A DNA stretch of 64,000 nt from Lethocerus indicus. Taxonomy: Eukaryota; Arthropoda; Insecta; Hemiptera; Belostomatidae. How positions within the stretch are numbered: position 1 is the first letter of the stretch; each line of letters begins with the position of its first letter. The translations under genes were made by a program, and so were the position numbers. The stretch is taken from contig JACDQD010000105.1 in NCBI GenBank assembly GCA_019843655.1, positions 4,588,001-4,652,000 on the forward strand, given 5' to 3'. Shown here piece by piece: positions 14,101-27,400 of this stretch. A model generated the notes under the pieces. It saw nothing but the letters and a program-made list of their open reading frames with translations. It was not told where the DNA came from and searched no databases.

Positions 14101-15683
14101 AATGGGTTGTTCTAACTGATGATGACACAATCATTAGGTTTGTATTCAGGACTATATCTTAACTAAAGTACGTTTGGGTTCATGTGCCCCAAGACGCAAG
14201 CGCTCCTCTGAGGGTGGTGCGGAAATGTACTTAACTAAAGTTCGTTTGGTGCACTTGTACCGATAAACTAGCGCCTCTTGAGGGTGGTGCGGAAATGTAC
14301 TTAACTAAAGTTCGTTGGTTACACTTGCACCGATAAACTGGCGCCCCTTGAGGGTGGTGCGGAAATGTACTTAACTAAAGTTCGTTGGTTACACTTGCAC
14401 CGATAAACTAGCGCCCCTTGAGGGTGGTGCGGAAATGTACTTAACTAAAGTTCGTTGGTTACACTTGCACCGATAAACTAGCGCCCCCTGAGGGTGGTGC
14501 GGAAATGTACTTAACTAAAGTTCGTTGGTTACACTTGCACCGATAAACTAGCGCCCCCTGAGGGTGGTGCGGAAATGTACTTAACTAAAGTTCGTTGGTT
14601 ACACTTGCACCGATAAACTACCGCCCCCTGAGGGTGGTGCGGAAATGTACTTAACTAATGTTCGTTGGATGCGACCGATTAACTAGATTACTAAAAATCA
14701 ATTTTTTGTAATAAATTTTTGATCAACAGGAAAACTTTTATTATCCTAAATGAATTACATGAGAGATTTTTTTTAAGTACAAATGACAGTGACAGTGCAG
14801 TTAGGATGCCCAAAAACAACCAAAGTGCCAGAGTGACTAACACCGCTACTGAAGAGGGCGATTCCCAGACAAATACCCAAAAGTATAACAAATGATTTAT
14901 GTTATCACTTTAATTGTGTATTGTTTTCACAGTATTCCGAGGCTTCAGTCCGTTTTGCCATGTTTCAACACAAATTCAATTGTTGGGGAACGATATGGTT
15001 ATAATGTGAGGCATAAATATGGATACAATTATATCACTGGTAAATAGAGATAATTTATGAATAGAATTATATATGGACAACAAACTGAATTTTTATGTTA
15101 CCAGATTTAATAGTTATTTTTACCTATCTTTATTGAGATAATTTCACTATTGGATTTACAGGAGGAGGAGGTATTGCATTTGGAGTTTCAACTTTATCTT
15201 CAATAGTTAAGCACTGTCATTGTCCATCAAATGATTCGCCCGATGATATGTTTATTGGACTGTGCTCTGCTCGAATCGGAATCTCTCTTGTACATTCACC
15301 TCTGTTTCATCAGGTTAGTTTTAAATTAATAATAATAATAACAGTAAGTGGCACTGTGGCCAGGATAAACACGATATATATATAATGGAATCCTAAGCAT
15401 AGGGCTTCTCTCTTAAAACAAGAAAGAAGATGTGTATTAGCACTGGCACTGAAACTATCAATAATATGTCTTGTGTTATAAAAAAAAGCTGGAAAATTGT
15501 TTTCAGTGTAATTTTTTATATTTTATGTGTCTTCAATTACAGGCAAGGCCTAAAGACTATGCGGAAGGATACCTCCAATCTCAGGCACCTGTTTCATTCC
15601 ACAAACATTGGATGCTGGATCCGATAATTGTCTATAATAAATGGTTTTCTCAGTTAGATCGTATTTTCCACAATGAACTGTGA
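11187..15683 (+). CDS. B3GLCT: beta-1,3-glucosyltransferase B3GLCT (5' exon missing)
   Basis: This GT31-family enzyme of the ER lumen adds beta-1,3-glucose to O-fucose on thrombospondin type 1 repeats. Ten coding exons were found: 11187-11299, 11380-11456, 11542-11653, 12396-12532, 13478-13640, 13743-13878, 13984-14137, 14933-15039, 15162-15313 and 15543-15683. They give 430 aa in one frame; the first base of the first codon comes from an upstream exon that should carry the signal peptide. Family landmarks run in order: EIVFVIISQ, GAWTVIP, SSWIFFCEE, TIIHHFAF, AVKTCQKFH, RIPIVQSTW, the metal-binding triple Asp in VVLTDDDT, GERYGYN, the YITGGGG loop, SPDDMFIG, SPLFHQARPKDY and SFHKHW. The C-terminus HNEL is a KDEL-type ER-retention tail, like REEL in the human protein. 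The exon at 13478 uses an AAG acceptor; an in-frame CAG acceptor 33 nt later is possible. An AATAAA follows at 15781. Early exons are GC-richer in codon use than the last three. Confidence 0.93.
11730..11852. repeat. dispersed repeat copy A (in B3GLCT intron)
   Basis: About 123 bp matching 12967-13095 in the same orientation, with scattered substitutions and small gaps. Shared blocks include ATACTCC, AAACTCGTTCGA, CATTGCTGCT, ACGGCGCTAATACTAAAAC and AGTATCAAGCGCCGTA. The two copies lie in successive introns of B3GLCT. Confidence 0.8.
12967..13095. repeat. dispersed repeat copy B (in B3GLCT intron)
   Basis: Second copy of the roughly 125-bp unit at 11730-11852. The first 35 bases of the window (CTCCGGTACACTCATTCGAATT) resemble its 5' end and may be a third, truncated copy. 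No coding potential or terminal repeats are visible, so this is an unclassified interspersed repeat. Confidence 0.8.
14159..14680. repeat. 70-bp minisatellite in B3GLCT intron
   Basis: Six full 70-bp units run at 14221-14290, 14291-14360, 14361-14430, 14431-14500, 14501-14570 and 14571-14640. A degenerate partial unit precedes them from about 14159 and a truncated one follows from 14641. Central units are nearly identical and the outer ones diverge, as expected for unequal exchange. Each unit contains GGAAATGTACTTAACTAAAG, GCACCGATAAACTA and GAGGGTGGTGC. The array lies in the intron between the exon with the DDD motif and the next exon. A related unit plus the same 3' flank occurs at 56.3-56.5 kb. 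Confidence 0.95.
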
Positions 15684-15780
15684 TAAAAAGCTCTACATTT
15701 TTACATATTTATACGTTTAGGTTAAATATATAGTTTGTTAACACAAAGTATGATGTATAGTGACTTCTGGGTGATTTCCA

Positions 15781-15786
15781 AATAAA
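15781..15786 (+). terminator. polyadenylation signal AATAAA for B3GLCT
   Basis: AATAAA lies 98 bp after the B3GLCT stop codon and is the first canonical signal downstream of it. Confidence 0.6.
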
Positions 15787-16214
15787 TCGATAAATAAATA
15801 ATTTTGTGTATCCTTCAATAATACCCTTAAAAATGTTCTTGCCCCCATACAAAATATCTTTGCACCTTGTCTATTTTTCATAAAATAATTTAGAAATAAA
15901 ATATACAAATTTATAATATTTCAGGTTATAAATGAATAGCGACCACCAAACTTTCTAATTATATAAATAAATAGAAAATGACTTGCCATGGAAGTATAAT
16001 GCAATCCACACCTCAGTTTCCTTTTGAATATGTCCCAATTATTAAAAAATAATAAATAACAACATTTTTCCCACTAAATAATAATCCATAATATAAACAT
16101 ATTTGTCAATTAAAAGCCATATGCATACACATAAGACACTTGTTCTATCTGTTATCCTTTTAATAATACTTGTTATTAGGTGTTATTTACACCACAATTT
16201 GCATTTATACTTAT

Positions 16215-19200
16215 TCAATCAATTTCCTTCAGCACATCATCTTCTTTATCTACCTCATTTTCCTCCTTCTTTGGACTTTCTTCTTGCTGCTGCCCCTTGT
16301 CATCGGGCTGTTCTGAAATTTCTTGAACATCTTCATCACCTTTTTGATCTCCCACATCTGCTTTCTGAACCTCCCCATCATCTGCTTTTTGGTCCCGCTC
16401 ATCTGCTTTGTGATCCACTCCATCTCTTTTTTGCTCCTCTTTGCCTGTTGCCAACTTATCTAAATCTTCATCGACCGAACCTTTTATTTCTTCCTCTTCC
16501 TCAGACTCCTCAGGCTCATCCGGTTCTTCACTTTCAATTGAGGATGGTTGACGTGTTATTGTTAATGGTACGTATCGAACTGGAGGTTCTCCTTCAAAAA
16601 ATTCTTCATCCTCTTCAGAAGTAGACAATGAAAGAGATGCAGTGTCCATTTTCTGTTCGAGATCAAGTATTGCAGAAACAGATTGTAACTGTTCTACTAG
16701 CTCTTCTTCAGATGATTCAGATTCAGCAATGGATTCTTCTGAAACCTTTACTGTTTGTAGTGATGGTAATTTTTCAACAATTGAAACTGATTTACGTTCA
16801 CTTTCAATTGATTTCGTCACAGATTTGATACTCGGCAGAGATTCTTTTTGAGAATGTATTGATGGTGCTAATTTAAGTGAAAATAATTCTTCTTCAGTTT
16901 CTTCTTCATAAATCTTTTCCTCTTCGCCTTCAGACATTTTTTCAATTTCTTCTTCCGCTTGTAATATTTCTGAGTCAGCTTCATCTATTAGTTTCTTCTT
17001 CTTCTTGTATTTTACCCTCAGCTGTTGAGGTATACCACCTGCTGCAAGAAACTCTAACCACTCTTCTCTACTCGATCGTCTCCTCGGGTCCTTAGAAGGG
17101 TATTTACTCTCAAGTGGCAGATCATCTTCAAAGTCCTTTATATCCCAGTATGGGTCATAATTGTCACCATATAAATTTCTTAGGTATTCAATATTATTCA
17201 TTCTTCTCTTAATTTTTCTAAACGGGTAATATTTATCTTTACGACTCTCCCAGGTACTATAAATAAAACCAGACTCCTCGAGGTCGTTTTTGATTTTCTT
17301 TCTCAGCCATCTAACAGAAAAAAAACTTTTAGAACTAGCATACTAAATGTTTCTTACAGACTCCTTACTCTAAAAAGGATCCCTATCACATAAGCTAATA
17401 GTTTTGTTGCACCTATTTTACTTACTTTAATTTTGGATCACGCCATCGCCTTATATCATTAAAGACCTCTCTAAGCTGGTTATACTTGTTAATTATATGA
17501 TCTACTGGTATTTCTTTTGCCCAATTTATATTTCTGACTAACTCCTCTTGTTGATCTTCAATTTCATTATAATTTTCTCCAAATAGGAATTCTAATTCTT
17601 TATAGGCTTCCTCTATATTATCTATAGGCTCATATCCAACCTTTACTGATACGATTGAAGCTTTCTTCTGTTTAAATAAATTAACAACATTTTAAAAGCT
17701 TATTTTTTACATAGAATCAAACAAAATTAATACTCATAAAAACTAAATTATTTCCCCAATTAATAGAATAAGAATGAACATTATGTTTCAAATATTAAGA
17801 ATAATTAATAACATATTATAATTAATTCCTTAAATTATTTAATTTTTCAATATTTCTTACTTCCGCATGGTTGTCAATGAATATAGTTGCTGTTGCTGCT
17901 TGAAAAATTTCATCTGCTTGAGCCAACATCTCATCAACCTTAATTTGCCTTTCTTTTGCAAGTTTTTGTTTTGCCAACAATGGCTGTATGGCTCTATCCA
18001 CTTTATGCTGATTCCATAATTTGTTAGCCAAAATAGTCTGGAAGCAAGAATATAATGCAATATTGTCCTTTTTTATGATACATTTAATAAGTAGATAAAT
18101 CAACATTTAATTTATTGGTTTTAATTCCAGTATACTGCAGCATATAATACATTGATTAAAGTTCAATGGAAGATTATAACTTGTAAACATTTTTTGTTTA
18201 GCATAAAATGTATATATTTACTTGGACCATATGTGACTCTTCCTTGGCATACCATTTTTTCCAGGCTTCATCTAACCATACAGATTGCTTTCCACGTCTT
18301 CTCACATACCACCTTAATTTACAAATTAGTATGACATGTATTATGTGCAATATTTAAATTTAAGCTTTTGGTTAATTTAAGTTTTAAGCGTAATAATTTT
18401 TATTCTAATATTTTCAAAAGGGTATAATTAGGATGTGAAATTGAGTTAAGAGCTGTACAATTATTTAGAAAATTAATTTTATCTACAATTCATAAATTAA
18501 ATATGTTCTAATACAAACTTGTAAACTTCTTTTCTATATTTTGTGAGTTGACTTTCTTTTTCTGGTGCCGGCCCTATGTCTTTATGATCAATTTTCTCTC
18601 CACAGCTTTCTGATTTGGCTTTTTTCTTTTCTTCCTCTCTTAGCCTCACTCTCTTAACATGATTTTGGTTCCACTGAACAATCCAATCCCGAATATTCTG
18701 CTTCCTCGTTGGTTCATCATTGATAAACTTTTCAAGTCTATCTAGCTATAGTTATAAAACTGTTGACTATATTAGGTTGTGTAATAACATAACTTACAAA
18801 ATATTCTTTACATTACGTCTATATTAATTTTTCAATAGTTCATTTTTATTCATTATTTTTGTTGTATGTGTTATTTCAATTATTACTTTAACATTCACAT
18901 GTAAAATTCTCTTATTTTCATTATATTTGGTAAAAAAATAAAATATTAAAACCTACTTCTTCTTTTGTCCATACTTGATACATCCATGGGATATAATATA
19001 GTCGTAATGATGCGTTGTGATCAGCTATTCCCAAAAGACCTTTTGGGAGTGGTAGCACAGGAGAAGACATTGCTAAAATTGTTCAATATTTTGATTTATT
19101 TTTAGATTGTAATGGTCTATATCACCATATTATATGTTGAATATAATAATTTAGCGAGCTGAAAACCTGTGATAACTCTCCCAGAAGCGGCTATATTTAT

Positions 19201-21367
19201 TTTTTCAGCATGACTCTGAAGCATAAGATCCCAGATTTCGACTGTACCATCAGTGCGGGCAATGCGGAATAAACTTGGTCGAAGTGGTGACCAAGAACAT
19301 GCTGTTAGTTTAACGCCATAATATCTGTGCCATTTTATGGGCCAAGTCTAAAAAGAATTGGTATTAATAAAATCAGTAAATTATTAAAACAATGTTTTTA
19401 ACTACTTGATCAGGTTCAACAATTTTAAGAAAAGTTCAAACATAATTTAATTTTTTTTTCTGCTGACAAATTGGTTAGTGTACACAGAAATTTATTTCTC
19501 AGGTTCATGTTCAAGCTTGTAAAAGGAGCTGGTTTGATTCAGTAACCTCTGTTGGTTGTAATATCACTGCAGTCAAGATGTCAAATTTGAATAGATTATA
19601 TTTATTATATTCAAATTATTTGAATGCCATTAAAAGCCAAAATTACATTTGCTCTATTTATATTACCTAATTAAACTAATAAAAAACAATAACTTAATGA
19701 TCTATCACTAGCTAAACAGCTGAAATGCAATGCAATACTCTGTTATATTTATACTAAAGAAAGAACTGCTACATAACATGAAGAATTTTCAAAATGCCAA
19801 CTATACAACTTACCAAATCATCTGTATGCCATATTGCAAATATGTGACCTCCAGTACTTAAACATATATGAGATAAAAATGGGTGTCTTGCAAGACATGT
19901 TATAGGACCATCATGAAAAGCTTGGAACATATTCACCTGTGCCACTAACAATGCAAAGTAATATACATTATTTATCTGCTTTATAGTATAATTCAATACT
20001 AATGAACATTCTTAAAACATTAAACATATATGTTAATGCATAATGCATTCTACAATATTACTGAAAAACAAATTGCATTAAATATTAAAAAGAACTCACA
20101 TCACTGCCTACAATTAAGGAATAAACTTAAAGGTTTAGTATTGTGAAAACAATATGAACTAGAGCTGTTAAATCTTATAATTTTTTAATGAAAATTGTTG
20201 AAATGATGTAGTAAACCAAGATTAGAATTAGTAAACCCATAAACACCTATTATTTTTCCTAAATGCTCTAGGTCAAGAGAATCAGCTGAAAATTGAAACA
20301 GATTGTGCATTTTTAATCTAAGCAAAAGCAAACTAGAAGGTGGGTGCTCATTTACATGTGCGTGTATTTGCTTATGTATGTATATTTATGTATACATACA
20401 TACATACACATATATCATACCTTCTGAATTTGCTGCTTTTTTCTCATTGGGTTGACCCTGCCATGAAACATATCCAACAAGACCCCCCATTGTTCCAATG
20501 AAAGCATCTTTCTTTATTGGAGGCACACTGGCCGGAACTGAAAATAATTACAGAAAATAAAATGAACATTATTGACATAAATAAAAGTAGACCAATACAT
20601 ATATGGAAAGTACAGACATTTAGTATAATATAAATGTGTTAAATCATTAGAGTACAGTCATTAAGAAATACTGCCCAATTCCTTGGGAAGAAGGAACCAT
20701 AAAATATACAATTAATTGTGGTAAAATACACAAAAAATTAACAAATTAACAAAAACGTTTGTTAGAACACATCTTTTTTTTATTCTCTTAACCTTTTTCA
20801 TATATTTTCCCCCACATTCTTCCTATATTACATTTCAATATTAATGATGGGATTTACAATTGGAAAATTTGCTAACCCTCAGCAAACAACACACGAATTA
20901 TGCTAAATTATGTTTATAGGTTTCAATTAACAAAAAAAGGTCATTCTACGCAAATGTGACAAAATACTATTAAAATACTATTAGGTATGAGCAAAAAAAA
21001 CTATTAATTAAACTATGAGTTACTAACCATACTCATATTCCAGAATGTCCTCCATTTTTTGTTTAATTTTTGTTGGATTTACTCTTTTATATTTAACATT
21101 CTTTGTTTCCAAAGTCAAGCAGCTAATCTGGATTGGTAATGTGTTCTCATTAAAACATTCAACCTGAGAAAATTCAAAAATGTATATATACTTTTGTATA
21201 TAGTTACATAAAAAAGTATAGTATTTGGAAATAATTTGAAATACTTATAAAAAATGTAAGTAATTAAACTAGACTTGGTAATAACTAAAATCTGTATGTG
21301 ACTATCAAACCATTAATTATTAGCAGCATTAGCTATTATAACAATAGAGTAATCCACAATAGTAAGA

Positions 21368-21419
<52 letters not shown>

Positions 21420-24400
21420 AATTCATAATGATTTATTTTGCAAACAAACTGTGTATATTGGACTCCATTTTCTATCAAACTGATCGAATGGTGAAGTGCC
21501 TTGGAGGAGAGGATCAGGTCGAAAATATCGCTTCTTATGGAACTTTTCTGGAGCTTTTCCTATTAGCTTCTGTTTTGGAGTGCTATGAAGATCCCAAAAT
21601 TTTATTGTCCCATCTTCAGATGAAGTAATAATTTGCAATGAAAGAGGTTTTCCATCTGCCAAAGGTAAAAAATGCCCAGCCTCTGAAACCTAATAATTTT
21701 GAGAAAAGAAGATTAATAAAAAATTTTTTTAAATCATAAGCAAAATAATCAGCATCTTCCAAAATAAAGGTTTCAGAAAATGTAGGTTTGGAATGAACTA
21801 CCAACGTTTTTCTCTTCAATTATACAATTAATGACATATGTCTTAATCCTATTTAGTTACAAATGTAAACAACATAACTTTTTAATAATGAGAATGCACA
21901 AAGGTGTAAATTATACTTTAATATACAAAATTATTTCATTTTATATTATTAAGTTTAATGAAAAATAATAATGTAAAATTAATGTTGCAGAGACAGTACA
22001 CATTAATAATAGACAAACAAAAAAGTACTTTTGGTTTGTTAACTCTCCTAAATTATAACATTTTAATGTAAATAGTAGAATAAGATACCTCTAGACAAGG
22101 GTGGACCCACTGCAAATGCACAACTTTTTCTGCATGAGATTCTCCTTTGTAGGACATAGCAGTATGTTCAACTCTCCTTGCTTTTCTAACATCAAGCCTC
22201 CATTTCATAAGATTAGCCTAAAATAAAACATGTATGCATTTTACTCTGTTCTGCAGTTGAAACATGAATACAAATTTATCTTATTCTTCTATATCCAAAA
22301 TGGTATGTCATAACAATTATTGTTTAATAATTTAAGTAATTAAGCATTAATTTAAGTGTTTAATAAGTTAAATAATTTAATATTCCACATTTCAGTGTGG
22401 ATTGTGTATAGCCCCATTGATTATAACCACTTAGGATAATATATAATTTAAATGTTAAATTTAATTTAAAAAACCAATTTGTTAATTAAATTCCCCCCCT
22501 CATTAATTAAGAATGGCTTAGTCCATTAATGTTATTACAATTAGGCTTACAGCATTTCAAATGTCTACTACTCTATCAGTTTAATTAATTTTACCTAGTC
22601 ATTTAATAAAAATGTGATCCAGTAAATCAAACTAACCATTATTTTCTTTGCTTCTTGGGCCTGGTTATTCTTGCCAATACTAGTATCTGATATTTCTAAT
22701 TTTCCAGTGATATCCCACAGGACAAGTTGTCCAGTTACTGTCCCACCTACAATTATGTTACCGTCATGTGGGCAAAAGCTTATGCAGCGTATTTCATACG
22801 GACTGTCCAACCTTAGCTGAAAACAGTTACACCACTACAGGTAAATAAAGTATGTTTCAATGTATAAGAAAACAGATCATTGCTGGTTAATATTTCACTT
22901 TCCAACACCCTTACATGAATGTCACTAATTAATTGTATGGTATAATTAATCTATAAGCCAGAATAAATTATAAACACAGAATATTTTAGGTAAAACATCA
23001 TGCAGTGGCATCAATGTTCTTCAATATTTTTTCCTTTCTTCCACTTTAATTAATCAATCCACATATTAAAGCAAGACATACACAAAGATATACTCAAATT
23101 TGTTATTTTTCCTCAAATAATTAACATTTGGATGTCTGTTCCAAATTCAATTCCATTTAATTTGTTGAACATTCAACATTTTAAACATTAATTTTCCTTA
23201 CCAGAGGAGATAAATCATTCTGAAAGCTCCAAATCAAAACTGGATGCAGCTCATCTTCAGCACACATTGATTCATGGGTAATGTCTTCATCGTCATCACT
23301 TAGGGCAGTAAAGTTATTACCGACACTTTCTGTAATGGTACTTTTTGAATCTGTAGTTCTTCTATAAATATAAGGAGACAGACCGAAAAAATAAAATATA
23401 AATTACTTTTGAATGGTATTCAAAGTACCAAAGCATGAGAAATGCAACTTTTTCAAATGTCTATAGTCTATGATATGCACCATATGTGATTATTTTTCTA
23501 AATTACTTGCTCAATTTTGAGGGCATGGAGGAACGGCGTTTAGTTTCTGTTCTATATATTTTTTGAGACCTGACTGATATACTGGAAACGATACTAATAT
23601 TGCTGCTCGCACTGTCTGACTTCTCAGTTTCACTGTAATTTTAAGTTATTATTAAAATTGAATTACTATTAAGACAACAAAGAAAATAGCAGTGTTGAAA
23701 TATTTTAATATACAAATAAATTATCCTTTTAAAATAAATATAGTTGCATAAAAAAAATTAGGTAGCTTAATGTTTTTAGCAGAATATTTTAGTGATGAAT
23801 CAAATTTGTTTCATTAGTATCATGAACAAAGGAATGTTAGTTCTGACTAACAAAGTTGATACTGATAATTGAGGCATCATCACTCTTGAAATTTTCAATT
23901 TCCACTCACTGATCCTTTGTGAACCTGTTATTGGTTGCTTGCCATAATCAGTAACATTCCATTTAAATTAATAGAGGTACTGAAGATGACAAGCAGCCAA
24001 AACTGGTTTACCAAAAGATGAAATCAGAAGATCACAAGGATCATGAAATAATTATTAATAAATATGATACATTTACTAAATATCATTTACATCTCTTTGT
24101 GAGGTCTTTTCATTACTGGGCCTTCTGGCAATTTTCCTTTTACCGTAAATGCTTTATATTTATATTTCCTGAAATATAAGATGGGCAAATTAAATATTCA
24201 GACTTTTTAAAGCAAATAAAATGTTTTTTGTATGTTAAAATATTTTCTTTTTTCTTAATGATTTAACCTGTGAACATTTTTGGCAATTTGCTTCATAGTA
24301 TCGCCCAAAAACCATTCCTCATCTGCCCCCCATACACTTTCAAAAGTATTATCAGTTATAGGAAGAACAGTTTGGTTAAATGATTGTACCTGTGAGCTGT

Positions 24401-27400
24401 AAAATTATTTCATCCTTTAAAATAGTAAACAAGAACAACTAGAAATGAAATTAATTGTCTTATACAATTCAGTATAATTTACTATAATATTTTTAAAAAG
24501 CAATTATTTATTCCCCTGATAATTCCTCAATTATTAAAATTATTTTTACATTTTTATTTACCACACAATTGTGTCTTTGCTATAATGCATGGCCATTATA
24601 GAGAATTAGATTCACCATTTCATAGAAAATCACTATAAATGAATAAATTATTAATAATAAGTATTATAACAGTAAATTAGTGCTTACGTCGGATCATCTT
24701 CCACATTGAAAACTGTAAAAAGAAAAAATTAGAAATATTTGAGGGATATATTTTAATGTCTTCAAATAGCTATCAATCCAATATGTAAACATTTCCTTCT
24801 AAAAATAACCTTGTTGCAAATAAGTTACCAAACATAAAAAATTAGAAATACAGCCCACCTAGTGGGCTATATTCATTATTTCTATCTTTTTCTATCCTCA
24901 AATTCATGTTTATAATGCTTCACACATTTTATAGACATTTAAATTTTGTTTGTTGCATTTGTTCATCATATTCTGCTTGAAGGTATGAACACTAATTTTT
25001 AAAAAGTCATTGAGTTTAATCCTCTACCACAAATATGCAGAAGTGTACTTTTGTAAAGTTGTTTTTTGAAGAAGCACTGGCAATTTTTTGAAATTGGAAA
25101 AATAATTTAGATGCTTTTATTGTTACTTAACTGAATGATTTGAATATCTATCAACTGAATATGTTTCTTAATCATAACAGTATTTGATGTATTTTTTTAG
25201 AGCAAAATGTTTTGATTATTAGTGTGAAGATTATACTTAAGGACAGAGTACCCAATATCTTTAGATATATCAATTCAATTTGCATGAATTCAGATCATAG
25301 TACAGACACCCCCACTATTATTTTATCATTTGAAATAATACTTTGATCAATATTTTTTAAAATAAAATTTGATATAAACGCTAATCATATAACTAGAGAT
25401 GTCTGTGCCTCTCTCAATTATTAGGGCTCAATTGAAATGCACATTTTGTTCACCCTTTTATGATGAATAATAATTCTTTACTAATACAAGAAATGATTGT
25501 TTTGTACATATTAGATAATTCAACTTCTTACTTGTTTTAGGTTTGTATTTAGCAGTAGAAGACTGAAAAAAGTCAGCTAGTTTTCTTCTTGTGTTCTCAT
25601 CCATTATATTATTTCCATTTTCTGCCATATTTTCACTTACTGCCTGTTCTAGCATCCTGTTCATTTCTTCATTCTTACTTCCATCTTTACCTCTAACTTT
25701 TCTTACCAATTTCTTTTTCTTCTTCTTTTCCTCCCCTCTTCTTTTACTTTTATCCTTTTTTTCTTTTCTATCCTTCTTTTCTTCCAACCCTTTTTTGTCT
25801 TCATCCTTCTTTTTAATTTTATCTTTCTTCTTGTGCCTTTCCTTTTCTTCTGACCCTGATTTGTCTTCATCCTTTTCAATCTTATCCTTTCTTCTGTGCC
25901 TCTTCTTTTCTTCCAGCCCTGTTTTGTTTTCATCCTCTTTACTTTTATCCTTTTTCCTGTGCCTCTTCTTTTCTTCCTCCTTTTCTCTTGTACCATACTT
26001 CTTTTCTCTTTTATCCTTTTTCTTTTCTTCTTTCCCTTTTTTGCCTTCAGCTCTTTCAGTATTTTGTGTCCTATCCTTTAATTCCTGTTTCCTTCTCCCC
26101 ACATTTAGTTTCATCAACCTTTTTTTTTCTTCATACCTATCTATGGCCTAAAAAATTTGTTTCAATGTTTTCAGCTGTGACTATATTTAATAATAAATTA
26201 ATACAACATCTAGTCTATTTTTATTTTTAATACGACATACAGTTCTTAGCCTTTTCTTCACCATTCTAGTGAACTTATCTTCAAAAGCCCTGTATGGGAA
26301 TACATCCACTTTATCTAATGATTCAACTTCTGACACAGCTTCTTCATCTTTTATAGCTAAATGAATCTGATAATTCCTCAAATTCTGCAACAATTTTATT
26401 AGTGTTTAAATTAAACTAATCGTCTTTAAAATATCTTATGGAAAAACAAAAAGTTAAAACTATCCATTTCTTTTTATTAAATCATTTTTCATACATCTTG
26501 ATAAGTCCTGAAAAGAAAAAAAATATGTTTTTCTAGCAATTTCCCATCTTTTATCTTTGGTCCACTCCACCTACTAAATGCTAAAATAAACCATCAGTTT
26601 ATTAAGTTACAGCCTTTTGTCAGTAATTATAAGAGTTATCAGCTGCCATTGAAGTTTTCTATCAACACTGTTACTATATACATTATTGATAACCTAATGT
26701 CTATAACTAAACACAAGTTACTGATTATATCAATGATGGTCAACTTATAATAGGCAAATTACAAGTGTGGTATTCCAAACTAACATTTTCTGTATTATAT
26801 GAAAGTTATTTTGGTAAATACAAACTTTAGCTCTATCAATTGCCATTAAAGTATTCATAGCACGATCCCAATGGTATGTATCTTTCTCAGAACTAGATTT
26901 TCCATAAGCTTCGGCCCCATCTGACCATTCTTTGACACCTGCATGGTCAGTAATATCTTTAATTTCCTGATCATCTTTGTCAGAGTCAGTGTCTTCTGGC
27001 TCATAATCAGTATCATCAGAATTTGAATCAAGATCAATAATTTTGTTGGGGACATCTTCACCATAAGAAGCAGCTACAACACCTTAAAAAGCGTAACTTA
27101 TAATAATACTGATCCAATACTACTAACATAATGTGGCCACACCTGGTCTTTCATTGCACTTTAATTATATTACCAATTCAATAGTTGGAGTTATTTTATT
27201 CTGTAGTTACATCTCACTATAAGTAAACTACATACATAATTATTATTTTATTTTTTGTGAATAAAATTTCAAAAAGTTCTTGATTTAAATAATCTTTAAA
27301 TTTACCAGTCAAATTTGGATGCCATGATGTGCTAGTTATAACTTTTCCTGCAATATGCAAAACATCATTAAACGACAAGTAGTGTTTATAAACTAAATTT

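Noticed and set aside
16103..16624. 173-codon plus-strand frame rich in Leu/His/Pro
   Set aside because: Antisense shadow of the acidic last exon of DNAI3.
25591..26151. 186-codon plus-strand frame rich in Phe/Ser/Leu
   Set aside because: It is the antisense shadow of the Lys/Glu-rich DNAI3 exon, whose minus-strand frame fits the splice phases of the whole gene.
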